Shown here: positions 1-7,710 of the stretch, in pieces
Layout: each line of letters opens with the position of its first letter
How positions within the stretch are numbered: position 1 is the stretch's first letter
From: Crocinitomicaceae bacterium
GTDB lineage: Bacteria; Bacteroidota; Bacteroidia; Flavobacteriales_D; Crocinitomicaceae
Length of the DNA stretch: 15,269 nucleotides
Direction: 5' to 3'
Assembly (NCBI GenBank): GCA_027084145.1
Contig: JALWLM010000279.1
Location: 1-15,269, forward strand
The notes under the pieces: model-generated
Databases searched by the model: none
What the model was told of the DNA's origin: nothing
The model's input: the letters and a program-made list of their open reading frames with translations, nothing else
Translations under genes and position numbers: made by a program

Positions 1-1
1 A

Positions 2-331
2 TTGGGAGGAGGTTCTATTCGTATCCATGACCGTCAATTACAAGAACAAATGTTCGACTTACTTGGATTTAGCAAAGAAGAAGCTGAAGAGCAATTTGGT
101 TTCTTAATGTCTGCTTTTGAATATGGAGCACCACCTCATGGAGGACTTGCATTTGGATTAGACCGACTTGTCGCTACAATGGGAGGAAGCGATTCGATTA
201 GAGATTATATTGCATTCCCGAAAAACAATAGCGGTAGAGATGTCATGATTGATGCTCCTTCTCCTCTTGACAAAGAGCAACTGGAAGAACTTCACCTTCA
301 AACTGTAATTACAGAAAAGGAAAATTCATGA
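2..331 (+). CDS. aspS: Aspartyl-tRNA synthetase, C-terminal fragment
   Basis: This is the last 109 codons of a class II aminoacyl-tRNA synthetase that charges tRNA-Asp (or Asx) in the cytoplasm; the 5' part lies outside the window. Class II motif 3 is visible as [15 protein letters not shown], containing the arginine that contacts ATP. It is followed by the bacterial AspS signature [10 protein letters not shown]. The leading [10 protein letters not shown] is the usual GGGSIRIH stretch that follows the bacteria-specific insertion domain. The bacterial-type tail distinguishes it from AsnS and LysS. The gene ends in TGA and is followed after 19 bases by a perfect hairpin terminator. The frame is open at the left edge, so no start is assigned. 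Family identification is firm; discriminating versus non-discriminating charging cannot be judged from this fragment. Confidence 0.95.
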   Translation: MGGGSIRIHDRQLQEQMFDLLGFSKEEAEEQFGFLMSAFEYGAPPHGGLAFGLDRLVATMGGSDSIRDYIAFPKNNSGRDVMIDAPSPLDKEQLEELHLQTVITEKENS

Positions 332-350
332 AACCATAAAATGTGATATT

Positions 351-378
351 AAAAATCCCGCATAAATGCGGGATTTTT
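351..378. terminator. Bidirectional intrinsic terminator between aspS and the minus-strand cluster
   Basis: A perfect 12-bp inverted repeat (AAAAATCCCGCA and TGCGGGATTTTT) flanks a 4-base TAAA loop. The A run on one arm and the T run on the other give a U-tract on either strand. It lies 19 bases after the aspS stop and 23 bases after the stop of the 44-codon minus-strand gene, so it can end both convergent transcripts. Confidence 0.9.
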
Positions 379-401
379 AATTGAAATGAATTTCAGATAA
401 T

Positions 402-536
402 TTAATAATCTCGTTGTTCAAAATCTTCGTTCTTTTTCTCTCTAATTCGCTTGAAAATAAAATAAATAAGAAAAAAAATACTTACAACAATAAAAGCAAT
501 ATAAAAAGTAACGACAATATCCGAAAAATCATTCAT
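402..536 (-). CDS. Small single-span membrane protein (44 aa), unrecognised family
   Basis: A 44-codon ORF (ATG 536-534, TAA 404-402). Residues 1-6 are short and acidic (MNDFSD). Residues 7-28 form one uninterrupted hydrophobic segment rich in I, V and F. The tail from residue 29 is strongly charged, starting KRIREKKNE and ending FEQRDY. By the positive-inside rule this predicts a single span with the basic C-terminus in the cytoplasm. The ATG begins one base after the TAA of the YbjQ-family gene, so translation is probably coupled, and the shared terminator follows its stop. I do not recognise the family. Candidate roles are a partner of the YbjQ-like protein or a general envelope small protein; both are inference. 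Hydrophobicity pattern, spacing and terminator argue that it is real. Confidence 0.65.
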   Translation of the reverse strand: MNDFSDIVVTFYIAFIVVSIFFLIYFIFKRIREKKNEDFEQRDY

Positions 537-537
537 G

Positions 538-851
538 TTACTTTAGTTTTACAGCTGTTCCATATACCAAAATCTCAGAAGCACCTTGCATTACCATTGA
601 TGTAGTTATTCGTGCACTGACAATTGCATCTGCTCCCATTCGCTGAGCATCTTGAATCATTCGTTGTAAGGCCTGCTCTCTTGAATCTGCTTGGAGTTTA
701 GTGTATTCACTAATCTCACCTCCTACAATGTTTTTCAATCCTGCAAAAAATCTCGGCCGATATTTCTTGCTCGAACCGTACTTCCTCTGGCAATACCTAA
801 TATTTCGGTAATCTCTTTTCCGGGAATTGTTTCTGTATTGGTTACAATCAT
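538..851 (-). pseudogene. YbjQ-family (PF01906, putative heavy-metal-binding) gene with a -1 frameshift
   Basis: The gene starts at ATG 851-849 and reads MIVTNTETIPGKEITEILG, the typical YbjQ N-terminus. Frame zero hits TGA at 737-735, just after GRDF. Shifting by -1 inside a run of six T (minus strand; A run at 745-750) restores the family pattern: GRDFFAGLKNIVGGE, then AQRMGADAIVSARI and GTAVKLK, to TAA 540-538. The joined product would be about 104 residues, the normal length for this fold, which forms homopentameric rings in known structures; its function is poorly established. Codons at the break are GAT TTT TTG, a canonical X XXY YYZ slippery heptamer (U UUU UUG). The locus may therefore be a pseudogene, a sequencing error, or a slippage-decoded gene. 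It starts 33 bases after the E1 stop and probably shares its transcript. Confidence 0.75.
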
Positions 852-884
852 AAGTTTATCTTTTACCTATGAAAGTAACGAAAA

Positions 885-2975
885 TTAATACTTTAACAAA
901 GTCTCTATTGCATTTTTTACTTTTTCAGCATTCGGTAGAAGTGTAGCTTCCAAGGTAGAATTTAAAGGAATCGCAGGAGTATCAATAGAACCTACTATCT
1001 GAATAGGTGTATCCAAATATTTAAAATTATCTCGTTGAATTCTTCCCGCAAGACCAATCGTAAAATTGGATTCAACACTTTCTTCTGTGACAAGAAGTAC
1101 CTTATTATGACGTCTTGTTACCTCATTCATCTTATCATGATCAAGGGGATTAAGTGTTCTTAAATCAAGAATCTCAACTTGCCCTTCAAAAGATTTTGCT
1201 GCGTTTAAAGCCCAATAAACACCCATTCCATAAGTGATAATTGCGCAAGATTCTCCCGCTTCTATTTTTTGTTGTTCTGCTTCTTGCACCACTCTTGCTT
1301 TACCGAAAGGGATAACATAATCTTCATCCGGTTCCACAGACATTGCACCTTCTGTTCCGGGAATTTTTGACCAATACAGTCCTTTATGTTCTAAAATAAC
1401 CACAGGGTTAGGGTCATAAAATGCAGATTTAATCAATCCTTTCAAATCAGCCCCCGTAGATGGATAAGCTATTTTAATCCCTCGAATATTTGTCAATACA
1501 GACTCTACACTTGAGGAATGGTAAGGACCTCCCGAACCATAAGCTCCTATCGGAACACGAATAACGCAACTTACAGGCCATTTACCATTGGATAAATAAT
1601 ATGAACGGCTGACTTCCGTAAACAACTGATTGAGTCCCGGCCAAATGTAGTCGGCGAATTGTACCTCAACAAAAGGTTTTAACCCAACAGCCGACATTCC
1701 TACCGTAGAACCAATAATAAATGCTTCTTGTATTGGCGTGTTAAATACACGATTGTCTCCAAATTTTTGTGCTAATGTTGCAGCTTCACGAAAAACCCCA
1801 CCAAGCCTTTTTCCCACATCTTGTCCATACAATAATGCCTCCGGATGTTTTTCCATTAATTCTCTTACAGCAAATAAAGCCGAATCGACCATCACCGTCT
1901 TTCTTTTTCCTTTCGGACTTCTTTCTCCTTTTTCTTCTGTTATCGGTGTTGGTGCAAAAATAAAATCTGTGACAGATTCAGGGCTTGGATCTTCTGCATT
2001 TAATGCCTTTTCGTAATCTTCATCTATTCTTTTCTTTACAGTAGCTTCTATATTAATAATATCCGCTTCACTAATCCCCTCTCTTCTCAATAATTCTTTC
2101 ATTTTCGGGTACGGGTCTTCTTTTTTATCTTGCTCTAAATCGTCTCGATACCATTCCATTCTAACACCCGAAGTATGATGTCCCAACAGAGGTACTTTTG
2201 CATGAACAATAAACGGTCTTCTTTCTTTTCTCACAATATCAATCACCTCCTTCATTGTTGAATAAGATACTTCAAAATCACTTCCGTCAATTGTCCTTAC
2301 TTCAATATGATTGAAACCTTGAGCAAATTTAGACATATCTTGTGCTCGAATTTCATCCGCACTCGCTGAAATATCCCACTCATTGTCTTGCACTAAATAA
2401 ATAATAGGCAATTTCTTTAATGCTGCCATTTGTAAGGCTTCCGAAACCTCTCCTTCTGTGCATGAAGCATCTCCCAAAGAACAAACAACTACGGGGTTTT
2501 CTCCCTTATAGTCTTCTGCTAAATTTTCATTTTCTTTATATTGTATCCCCATCGCCACTCCTGTTGTCGGAATTGCTTGCATTCCCGTTGCAGAAGATTG
2601 ATGAGGAATTTTAGGCATATCTTCTCTATTCAATGAAGGATGAGAATAATAGGTTCTCCCTCCTGAAAACGGATCATCTTTTTTGGCAAAAACTTGTAAC
2701 ATCAACTCATAAGGAGTCATTCCTATCCCTAACAAAATACTATCATCCCGATAATAAGGAGATACCCAATCTTGAGGTTTTAATTGCATTCCACATGCCA
2801 GCTGTATTGCTTCATGTCCTCTAGATGTTGCGTGTACATATTTTGAAGTTATCTCTTTATTCGCTTCATACTTTTCCGCCATTGTTTTGGCTGTACACAT
2901 CAATTCAAATGCTTTTAAAAGTATTTGTTTATCTATTTTATTCTTTTGATTTGCTTTTTCCGTCACAAGCCCCAT
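885..2975 (-). CDS. 2-oxoacid dehydrogenase E1, fused alpha and beta subunits (branched-chain type likely)
   Basis: A thiamine-diphosphate enzyme that decarboxylates a 2-oxoacid and passes the acyl group to the lipoyl arm of an E2 protein. The 696 residues join an E1-alpha domain (about 1-345) to an E1-beta domain (about 358-696) through a charged linker (EEKGERSPKGKRK). The ThDP/Mg motif starts GDASCTEGE at 168 and reaches its asparagine at N198 (QDNEWDIS). The alpha phosphorylation-loop equivalent is GHHTSG (265-270). In the beta half, E417 in TPIQEAF is the expected cofactor-activating glutamate, and GAYGSGGPYHSSS resembles BCKDH beta. Fused E1 proteins are common in Bacteroidota. A branched-chain or mixed substrate is more likely than pyruvate, but this is inference. 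No E2 or E3 gene is adjacent. A TATATTTG box 22 bases upstream suggests its own promoter besides readthrough from lptG. Confidence 0.9.
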   Translation of the reverse strand: MGLVTEKANQKNKIDKQILLKAFELMCTAKTMAEKYEANKEITSKYVHATSRGHEAIQLACGMQLKPQDWVSPYYRDDSILLGIGMTPYELMLQVFAKKDDPFSGGRTYYSHPSLNREDMPKIPHQSSATGMQAIPTTGVAMGIQYKENENLAEDYKGENPVVVCSLGDASCTEGEVSEALQMAALKKLPIIYLVQDNEWDISASADEIRAQDMSKFAQGFNHIEVRTIDGSDFEVSYSTMKEVIDIVRKERRPFIVHAKVPLLGHHTSGVRMEWYRDDLEQDKKEDPYPKMKELLRREGISEADIINIEATVKKRIDEDYEKALNAEDPSPESVTDFIFAPTPITEEKGERSPKGKRKTVMVDSALFAVRELMEKHPEALLYGQDVGKRLGGVFREAATLAQKFGDNRVFNTPIQEAFIIGSTVGMSAVGLKPFVEVQFADYIWPGLNQLFTEVSRSYYLSNGKWPVSCVIRVPIGAYGSGGPYHSSSVESVLTNIRGIKIAYPSTGADLKGLIKSAFYDPNPVVILEHKGLYWSKIPGTEGAMSVEPDEDYVIPFGKARVVQEAEQQKIEAGESCAIITYGMGVYWALNAAKSFEGQVEILDLRTLNPLDHDKMNEVTRRHNKVLLVTEESVESNFTIGLAGRIQRDNFKYLDTPIQIVGSIDTPAIPLNSTLEATLLPNAEKVKNAIETLLKY

Positions 2976-2996
2976 GATTCAATTTGTTTTGCTCCA

Positions 2997-3004
2997 CAAA
3001 TATA
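2997..3004 (-). promoter_or_regulatory. Candidate -7 box for the E1 gene
   Basis: The minus strand reads TATATTTG, an exact match to the Bacteroidota -7 consensus TAnnTTTG, 21 bases before the E1 ATG. No good TTTG -33 partner is visible at the usual distance, so this is a candidate only. It would allow E1 to be expressed independently of tgt and lptG. Confidence 0.4.
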
Positions 3005-3034
3005 CGAAAGAAAAGGTGGAAAAGGAAACAGAAG

Positions 3035-4111
3035 CTAGGTCTTTGCGTATCGATAAAGTAAATAAGCAATCCCTGCAAACAATATATTTGGAACCCATAC
3101 TGCCAACCAAGCAGGAAAGCCGACATTCATAGCGGCAACCGTCATAACTTTCATTGCGAAAATATAAATAAAAATAATGGCTAATCCCATTGCAATACTT
3201 ACTCCAATTCCTCCTCTTTTTTTACGGGAAGAGACTGCAACACCTATAATGGTCAACACATAAGTTGCAAAAGGATATGAAGTCCTTTGATAGAGTTCTA
3301 TCTCATAAGTAGAAACCATAGGAGAACCTTTCTTTCGTTCTCTCTCTATAAACTTTTTTAAAGAAAAATAATCCATTGCTTCAGCAACATTCTCTCTTGT
3401 TGCCATTTCATCTACCTGAAATTGAAAAGTAGTGTCTTTTTCTTTTCCTTCAATAATTCTATCTCTTTTATTTCCTACTTTACGTTCGTAATAATTATAT
3501 AACATCCATTTTTTCGAATTCTTTCGATTCTTTGCTTTATCTGCTTTTAAAAATGAAACAATCTCCCGGTTTTTATCCCACTTTTCAACTATCAATTGAT
3601 CTATCATATTTGATTCTCCATTGTAATATTTAAAATACACACAAACATTACCCGGATATTCCGCATGATAATCTGTTACAACAATCGTATTTCGATAATA
3701 TTTATCTTCAAAAGCCAGTCTTTTTTTATTGGCATTTGGAACAATAAAATGGTTTAGAAACAGGGATAAAATCATCAAAAAAGTTGCTGCAATCATATAA
3801 GGCCGAATGAATCTAGAAAAAGGACGTCCACTATTCCATATTGGAATAATTTCGGTGTCCTGCGCCATTTTAGAAGTAAACCAGATAACAGAAACAAAGA
3901 TGATCATCGAAGAAAACAAATTCCCGTAATAAATAATAAAATTCACATAGTAATCTAGTAAAATAGCCTTCAAAGGAGCTTTGTTCGTTAGGAAATCACT
4001 CATTTTTTCGGAAATATCAAATACTGTTGCCAACAGCATGATAATTCCTGTCATAAAAAAGTAAGTTCCCAAGAACTTTTTAATAATATATATATCTATT
4101 TTTTTCAGCAT
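3035..4111 (-). CDS. LptF/LptG (YjgP/YjgQ) family permease of LPS transport
   Basis: An inner-membrane permease subunit of the LptB2FG machine that extracts lipopolysaccharide from the inner membrane and passes it to the LptC-A-D bridge. The 358 residues show the family layout. Three N-terminal spans lie at about 13-33, 56-78 and 103-124. A soluble periplasmic beta domain of about 150 residues (130-275) follows, then three C-terminal spans at about 278-295, 302-321 and 332-353. The opening LKKIDIYIIKKFLGTYFF and the YQRTSYPFATYVLTIIGVAVSSRKKRGG stretch, which precedes a glycine-rich segment, are typical of the family. LptG is more likely than LptF, but the call is not decisive. Its ATG follows the tgt stop codon with no intervening base, so translation is coupled; tgt-lptG adjacency recurs in Bacteroidota as far as I recall. 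Confidence 0.85.
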   Translation of the reverse strand: MLKKIDIYIIKKFLGTYFFMTGIIMLLATVFDISEKMSDFLTNKAPLKAILLDYYVNFIIYYGNLFSSMIIFVSVIWFTSKMAQDTEIIPIWNSGRPFSRFIRPYMIAATFLMILSLFLNHFIVPNANKKRLAFEDKYYRNTIVVTDYHAEYPGNVCVYFKYYNGESNMIDQLIVEKWDKNREIVSFLKADKAKNRKNSKKWMLYNYYERKVGNKRDRIIEGKEKDTTFQFQVDEMATRENVAEAMDYFSLKKFIERERKKGSPMVSTYEIELYQRTSYPFATYVLTIIGVAVSSRKKRGGIGVSIAMGLAIIFIYIFAMKVMTVAAMNVGFPAWLAVWVPNILFAGIAYLLYRYAKT

Positions 4112-5242
4112 TTACAAGCGATTTTCCAATTTCGGAATCATCTGTTTCTTCCATGAAGTAAAATCTCCTTCAAGAATATGTTTCCTTGCCTCTTTTACTA
4201 ACCATAAATAAAAGGATAAATTGTGTATTGTTGCTATTTGGATGGCTAAATTTTCCTTTGCGCGAAGTAAATGGCGTAAATAAGCCTTTGTGTATGTTTT
4301 ATCTACATAGGATGTTCCATTGGGGTCTAGTGGTGAAAAATCTTTTTCCCACTTTTTGTTCTTAATATTAATAATACCTTCTGATGTAAACAACATTCCG
4401 TGTCTCGCATTTCTTGAAGGCATCACGCAATCAAACATATCTATTCCAAGAGAGATACATTCTAAAATATTTGCTGGTGTTCCCACTCCCATTAAATATC
4501 TCGGCTTATCCTTTGGTAAAATATGACATACCAAATCTGTCATTGCATACATTTCTTCATTGGGCTCCCCAACAGACAACCCTCCAATTGCATTTCCAAA
4601 ACAATCTTGAGAAGCAATGGTTTCTGCTGATTCTTTTCTCAAATCATCATAAGTACTTCCTTGCACAATAGGGAAGAGTACCTGTTCATGACCGTATTTA
4701 CTCTCGGTTCTATTCATTTGCGCGATACAACGTTTTAACCACCGATGTGTCATATGCATTGATTTCTTGGCGTAATCATAATCACATGGATACGGTGTGC
4801 ATTCATCAAATGCCATGATAATGTCAGCTCCAATACTCCTTTGAATATCAATGGCCTTTTCCGGAGTAAAAAAATGATAACTCCCGTCCAAATGCGATTG
4901 AAACCTTACTCCTTCTTCTATAATTTTTCTTGTGCCTGAAAGTGAATAGACTTGATAACCTCCACTATCTGTTAAAATCGGTCTGTCCCAATTTATAAAA
5001 CGATGTAAACCTCCTGCTTTTTCCAAAACTTCCAATCCCGGCCTCAAATATAAATGATACGTATTCCCTAATATAATTTGAGCTAAAATATCCTCTTTTA
5101 ATTCGTGCTGATGCACTCCTTTTACCGTTCCTTGCGTACCTACAGGCATAAATATAGGCGTTTCAATAACACCATTGTCCGTTACGATTTCTCCTGCTCT
5201 GGCATTTGACTGTAAATCAGTTCCTTTTAAATGAAAGTGCAT
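4112..5242 (-). CDS. tgt: Queuine/preQ1 tRNA-guanine transglycosylase, lacking the usual zinc cysteines
   Basis: Exchanges guanine 34 in GUN-anticodon tRNAs for preQ1, a step towards queuosine. The 376 residues match the full family length and TIM-barrel fold. The proton-acceptor aspartate is D92 in TDSGGYQ, D146 lies in FDEC, the substrate-site loop is VQGS (193-196), and the nucleophile is D271 in MFDCVMPSRNARHG. In most bacterial Tgt proteins a CxCxxC motif lies just before (N/T)YxxAYLRHL and, with a later histidine, binds zinc. Here the aligned segment (about 308-316) reads NGTSYVDKT, with no cysteine, while the histidine of TIHN (H340) remains. I recall similar cysteine-less Tgt proteins across Bacteroidota but cannot verify that here. 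No other queuosine genes are in the window. Confidence 0.95.
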   Translation of the reverse strand: MHFHLKGTDLQSNARAGEIVTDNGVIETPIFMPVGTQGTVKGVHQHELKEDILAQIILGNTYHLYLRPGLEVLEKAGGLHRFINWDRPILTDSGGYQVYSLSGTRKIIEEGVRFQSHLDGSYHFFTPEKAIDIQRSIGADIIMAFDECTPYPCDYDYAKKSMHMTHRWLKRCIAQMNRTESKYGHEQVLFPIVQGSTYDDLRKESAETIASQDCFGNAIGGLSVGEPNEEMYAMTDLVCHILPKDKPRYLMGVGTPANILECISLGIDMFDCVMPSRNARHGMLFTSEGIINIKNKKWEKDFSPLDPNGTSYVDKTYTKAYLRHLLRAKENLAIQIATIHNLSFYLWLVKEARKHILEGDFTSWKKQMIPKLENRL

Positions 5243-5266
5243 AAAATTGTTAATAAAATTAAATCA

Positions 5267-5274
5267 CAAAGATA
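5267..5274 (-). promoter_or_regulatory. Candidate -7 box for the tgt-lptG transcript
   Basis: The minus strand reads TATCTTTG, an exact TAnnTTTG match, 24 bases upstream of the tgt ATG. This predicts a 5' leader of under 20 bases. The -33 region has no clear TTTG. The box sits in the 78-bp divergent gap shared with the glycosyltransferase gene. Confidence 0.45.
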
Positions 5275-5295
5275 AATCTATTTAATAATGCTCTA

Positions 5296-5303
5296 CATAT
5301 TTG
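5296..5303 (+). promoter_or_regulatory. Weak candidate -7 box for the glycosyltransferase-sigma-rsmG transcript
   Basis: CATATTTG is one mismatch from TAnnTTTG and lies 17 bases before the glycosyltransferase ATG, in the only gap ahead of this cluster. The same ACATATTTGTAT string occurs upstream of ndk. An AGGA Shine-Dalgarno-like tract lies directly before the ATG. No -33 element is evident. Confidence 0.3.
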
Positions 5304-5320
5304 TATAAGAAGAACAGGAA

Positions 5321-6454
5321 ATGTTAGAAAATTTTATCACATTTGAAAACCAAATTGAGCAAATACTATTTTGGATATTTGTTGTTTTTTTTATCATTCA
5401 ACTGCTTTACAGTATCACTTTCTTTCTTCTTTTAGCTTTACACAAAGACAAAAAAAGTAATCAAAATAAAGATGGGGTCAGCATTATTATTGCCGCTAGA
5501 AATGAAAGTGACAATCTATTTGAATTTCTGCCTAAAATATTACAACAAAATTATCCGAATTTTGAAGTGATTGTTATTAATGATCAATCTCACGATGATT
5601 CAAAATACATTTTAAAGGCATTCCAACAGGAATATAATAATCTCCACATCGTTGAAATAGAAAAAAGCAAACATTTAAAATACGGTAAAAAATTACCTAT
5701 TACTCTTGGTATAAAAGCTGCCAAATACGAAAAGTTATTACTCACTGATGCCGATTGTATTCCTGCTAGTAATGATTGGTTGAGAATCATGTCATCTCAA
5801 CTTATTGATAAACATGAACTTGTTTTGGGATACGGTCCTTATTTCAAGAAAAAAGGATGGGTCAATTTCCTTATCCGTTTAGATACGCTTTGGATTGCTA
5901 TTCATTATTTTTCTTTTGCAAAAATGGGAATACCTTATATGGGAGTAGGCCGAAATATTGCTTATACAAAACAACTATTTAATCGAACGGGAGGTTTTAA
6001 ATCTCATTACGATGTCTCTTCAGGGGATGATGATTTGTTTGTTCAAGAAGCTGCAAAGAATAAGAATTACACGATTTGTTTAAATCAAGATGGTTACACC
6101 TTTTCAGAGCCTTGTAATACTTGGAAAGAATGGAAAAATCAAAAATCAAGGCATTTCTCTACAACACCTAATTACAACTTTTTCAAAAAACTATTGTTAG
6201 GAATATATCCTTTTAGCTTGATAATGCTTTTGTTTTCTTTTGTTACTTTACTATTTAATACAAGTCATTGGGAAATTGTCATTTCGGCTTTTTCCTCTTT
6301 ACTCGTTTTGAAATGGGTTTTGTTGGGAGTTATTTTTCATAAATTAAACAATAAAGAATGGATTCCTTGGATTCCACTTCTTGATATTTTTTATGTTTTT
6401 TTAGCTCCTGCAATGTACTATACAACTTCAAAGAAAAGTATAACTAAATGGTAA
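5321..6454 (+). CDS. Membrane-anchored family 2 glycosyltransferase
   Basis: A GT-A fold inverting glycosyltransferase, probably acting at the inner face of the cytoplasmic membrane on a lipid-linked or envelope glycan; donor and acceptor cannot be told. One N-terminal span lies at about 14-40. The catalytic domain starts VSIIIAARNE (53-62), with the nucleotide-binding ND at 87-88, the metal-binding TDADC at 142-146, the acceptor-site GDDDLF at 235-240, and QKSRH at 274-278 in place of the QxxRW motif of processive enzymes. Three further hydrophobic segments follow at about 288-312, 319-340 and 350-367. The length of 377 residues fits this group in Bacteroidota. The last codons overlap the sigma-factor ATG by 7 bases, so the two are translationally coupled. 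The family call is secure; the substrate is unknown. Confidence 0.85.
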   Translation: MLENFITFENQIEQILFWIFVVFFIIQLLYSITFFLLLALHKDKKSNQNKDGVSIIIAARNESDNLFEFLPKILQQNYPNFEVIVINDQSHDDSKYILKAFQQEYNNLHIVEIEKSKHLKYGKKLPITLGIKAAKYEKLLLTDADCIPASNDWLRIMSSQLIDKHELVLGYGPYFKKKGWVNFLIRLDTLWIAIHYFSFAKMGIPYMGVGRNIAYTKQLFNRTGGFKSHYDVSSGDDDLFVQEAAKNKNYTICLNQDGYTFSEPCNTWKEWKNQKSRHFSTTPNYNFFKKLLLGIYPFSLIMLLFSFVTLLFNTSHWEIVISAFSSLLVLKWVLLGVIFHKLNNKEWIPWIPLLDIFYVFLAPAMYYTTSKKSITKW

Positions 6455-7056
6455 AAAACAATAATCATTTTTCAGATAAAGCCAAAAAGGATTTAGAGTT
6501 AGTCAATGCTGCTATCTCGGGGGATCAAATTGCTTATGCGAAGCTCATGGAACGGCATAGAGACTCGATTTATTATATGATGCTAAAAATGGTAAAAAAC
6601 GAACAAGACGCAGAAGATTTAACCATTGAAGCCTTTGGTAAGGCCTTTAGCAGACTAAAACAATACACCCCCGTTTATGCTTTTTCAACTTGGCTGTATA
6701 AAATTGCAACCAACAACTGTATCGATTTCATTCGTAAAAAACGGATTGAAGTTACCTCAATGGAAGGCAAGGTAAACAAGGATGGAGAACCCCTGTTTGT
6801 TATTGATCCAAAATGCACGGAAAAAAGTCCGGAAGAAGAGATCATTCATCTTCAAAAAGTAAAACATATGAGAGATTTAGTTGAACAACTAAAACCTCGT
6901 TATAAAGTTTTAGTCCAAAAACGTTATTTTGAAGAATTAAGTTATGAAGAAATCGCTACTGAACTTAATCTACCATTAGGTACAGTTAAAGCACAATTAT
7001 TCCGTGCTCGAGATTTCTTAGCAAAAATGATTGAAAATAATAGAGATAGAATATAA
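6448..7056 (+). CDS. ECF-type sigma-70 factor
   Basis: An RNA polymerase sigma factor with only regions 2 and 4. Region 2 spans about residues 20-100, with the core-binding and -10 recognition segment around DAEDLTIEAFGKAF (54-67) and YAFSTWLYKIATNNCIDFIR. Region 4 spans about 140-197 and ends in the helix-turn-helix LPLGTVKAQLFRAR (175-188). The 202 residues include a linker (about 101-138) somewhat longer than typical. The gene starts inside the glycosyltransferase 3' end, and its stop overlaps the rsmG start as TAATG. No anti-sigma gene with a transmembrane segment lies next to it, which is unusual for a stress-responsive ECF factor. Constitutive or transcriptional control is therefore an inference. 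Its targets are unknown. Confidence 0.9.
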   Translation: MVKNNNHFSDKAKKDLELVNAAISGDQIAYAKLMERHRDSIYYMMLKMVKNEQDAEDLTIEAFGKAFSRLKQYTPVYAFSTWLYKIATNNCIDFIRKKRIEVTSMEGKVNKDGEPLFVIDPKCTEKSPEEEIIHLQKVKHMRDLVEQLKPRYKVLVQKRYFEELSYEEIATELNLPLGTVKAQLFRARDFLAKMIENNRDRI

Positions 7057-7688
7057 TGACAAAAGGCGTTGCACTTATCTACAAACATTTCCCTGATTTA
7101 TCCAATCAACAAAAAGAACAGTTTGAACAATTAGAATCACTATACAACGAATGGAATTCTAAAATCAATGTCATTTCAAGAAAAGATACCGATAATTTTT
7201 ACGAACGCCATGTGTTGCATTCATTAGCCATTGCTAAGGTTAACCATTTTGTTAATAACAGTCGTATTTTAGACATTGGTACAGGTGGAGGGTTCCCCGG
7301 AATTCCTTTAGCTATTTTATTCCCTCAATGTGATTTTGTTTTAGTGGATTCAATTGGAAAAAAAATAAAAGTAGTCAATGCCGTTGCTGAAAATTTAGAG
7401 TTAAACAATGTTACAGGCATTCACGAAAGAGCTGAAAATATCAATGAACAATTTGATTTTATTGTTTCAAGAGCAGTTACAAAAATGCCGGCCTTTATCA
7501 AATGGACCAAAGGGAAATTTTTAAAAGAGAATAAAAACCCTCTGAAAAATGGAATATTGTATTTAAAAGGAGGGGATCTATCTGAAGAAATGTCCCCTGT
7601 TAAAAAAGCATATCAATACTTTGACATTTATCCTATATTTCCTTACGATTTTTTTGAAACCAAAAAAGTCGTGTACGTAAGACATTAA
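7056..7688 (+). CDS. rsmG: 16S rRNA (guanine-527-N7) methyltransferase RsmG
   Basis: Methylates N7 of G527 in the 530 loop of 16S rRNA using S-adenosylmethionine; loss in other bacteria gives low-level streptomycin resistance. The 210 residues match the family. The signature RHVLHSL is at 51-57, the SAM-binding loop DIGTGGGFPGIPLA at 73-86, the acidic end of strand 2 VLVDS at 95-99, and the SRAV motif at 138-141. The ATG overlaps the sigma-factor TAA as TAATG, which fixes the start and implies translational coupling. It is the last gene of the three-gene cluster. It converges on the barrel gene, whose stop is 22 bases away, and I see no hairpin terminator in that gap. Confidence 0.93.
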   Translation: MTKGVALIYKHFPDLSNQQKEQFEQLESLYNEWNSKINVISRKDTDNFYERHVLHSLAIAKVNHFVNNSRILDIGTGGGFPGIPLAILFPQCDFVLVDSIGKKIKVVNAVAENLELNNVTGIHERAENINEQFDFIVSRAVTKMPAFIKWTKGKFLKENKNPLKNGILYLKGGDLSEEMSPVKKAYQYFDIYPIFPYDFFETKKVVYVRH

Positions 7689-7710
7689 ATTATAAATAAT
7701 AAAACTCTTT

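Noticed and set aside
414..605. A 63-codon plus-strand ORF after aspS.
   Set aside because: It lies antisense to the small membrane protein gene and YbjQ-family C-terminus, has an N/K-rich composition, and sits downstream of a terminator with no promoter.
1738..2016. A 92-codon plus-strand ORF opposite the E1 gene, with a second overlapping frame.
   Set aside because: It is antisense to a well-conserved coding region and lacks a promoter, ribosome site or recognisable domain; it is an expected shadow.
2976..3034. A terminator or separate small gene between lptG and E1.
   Set aside because: No hairpin with T-run and no plausible ORF; only a candidate -7 box is supported.
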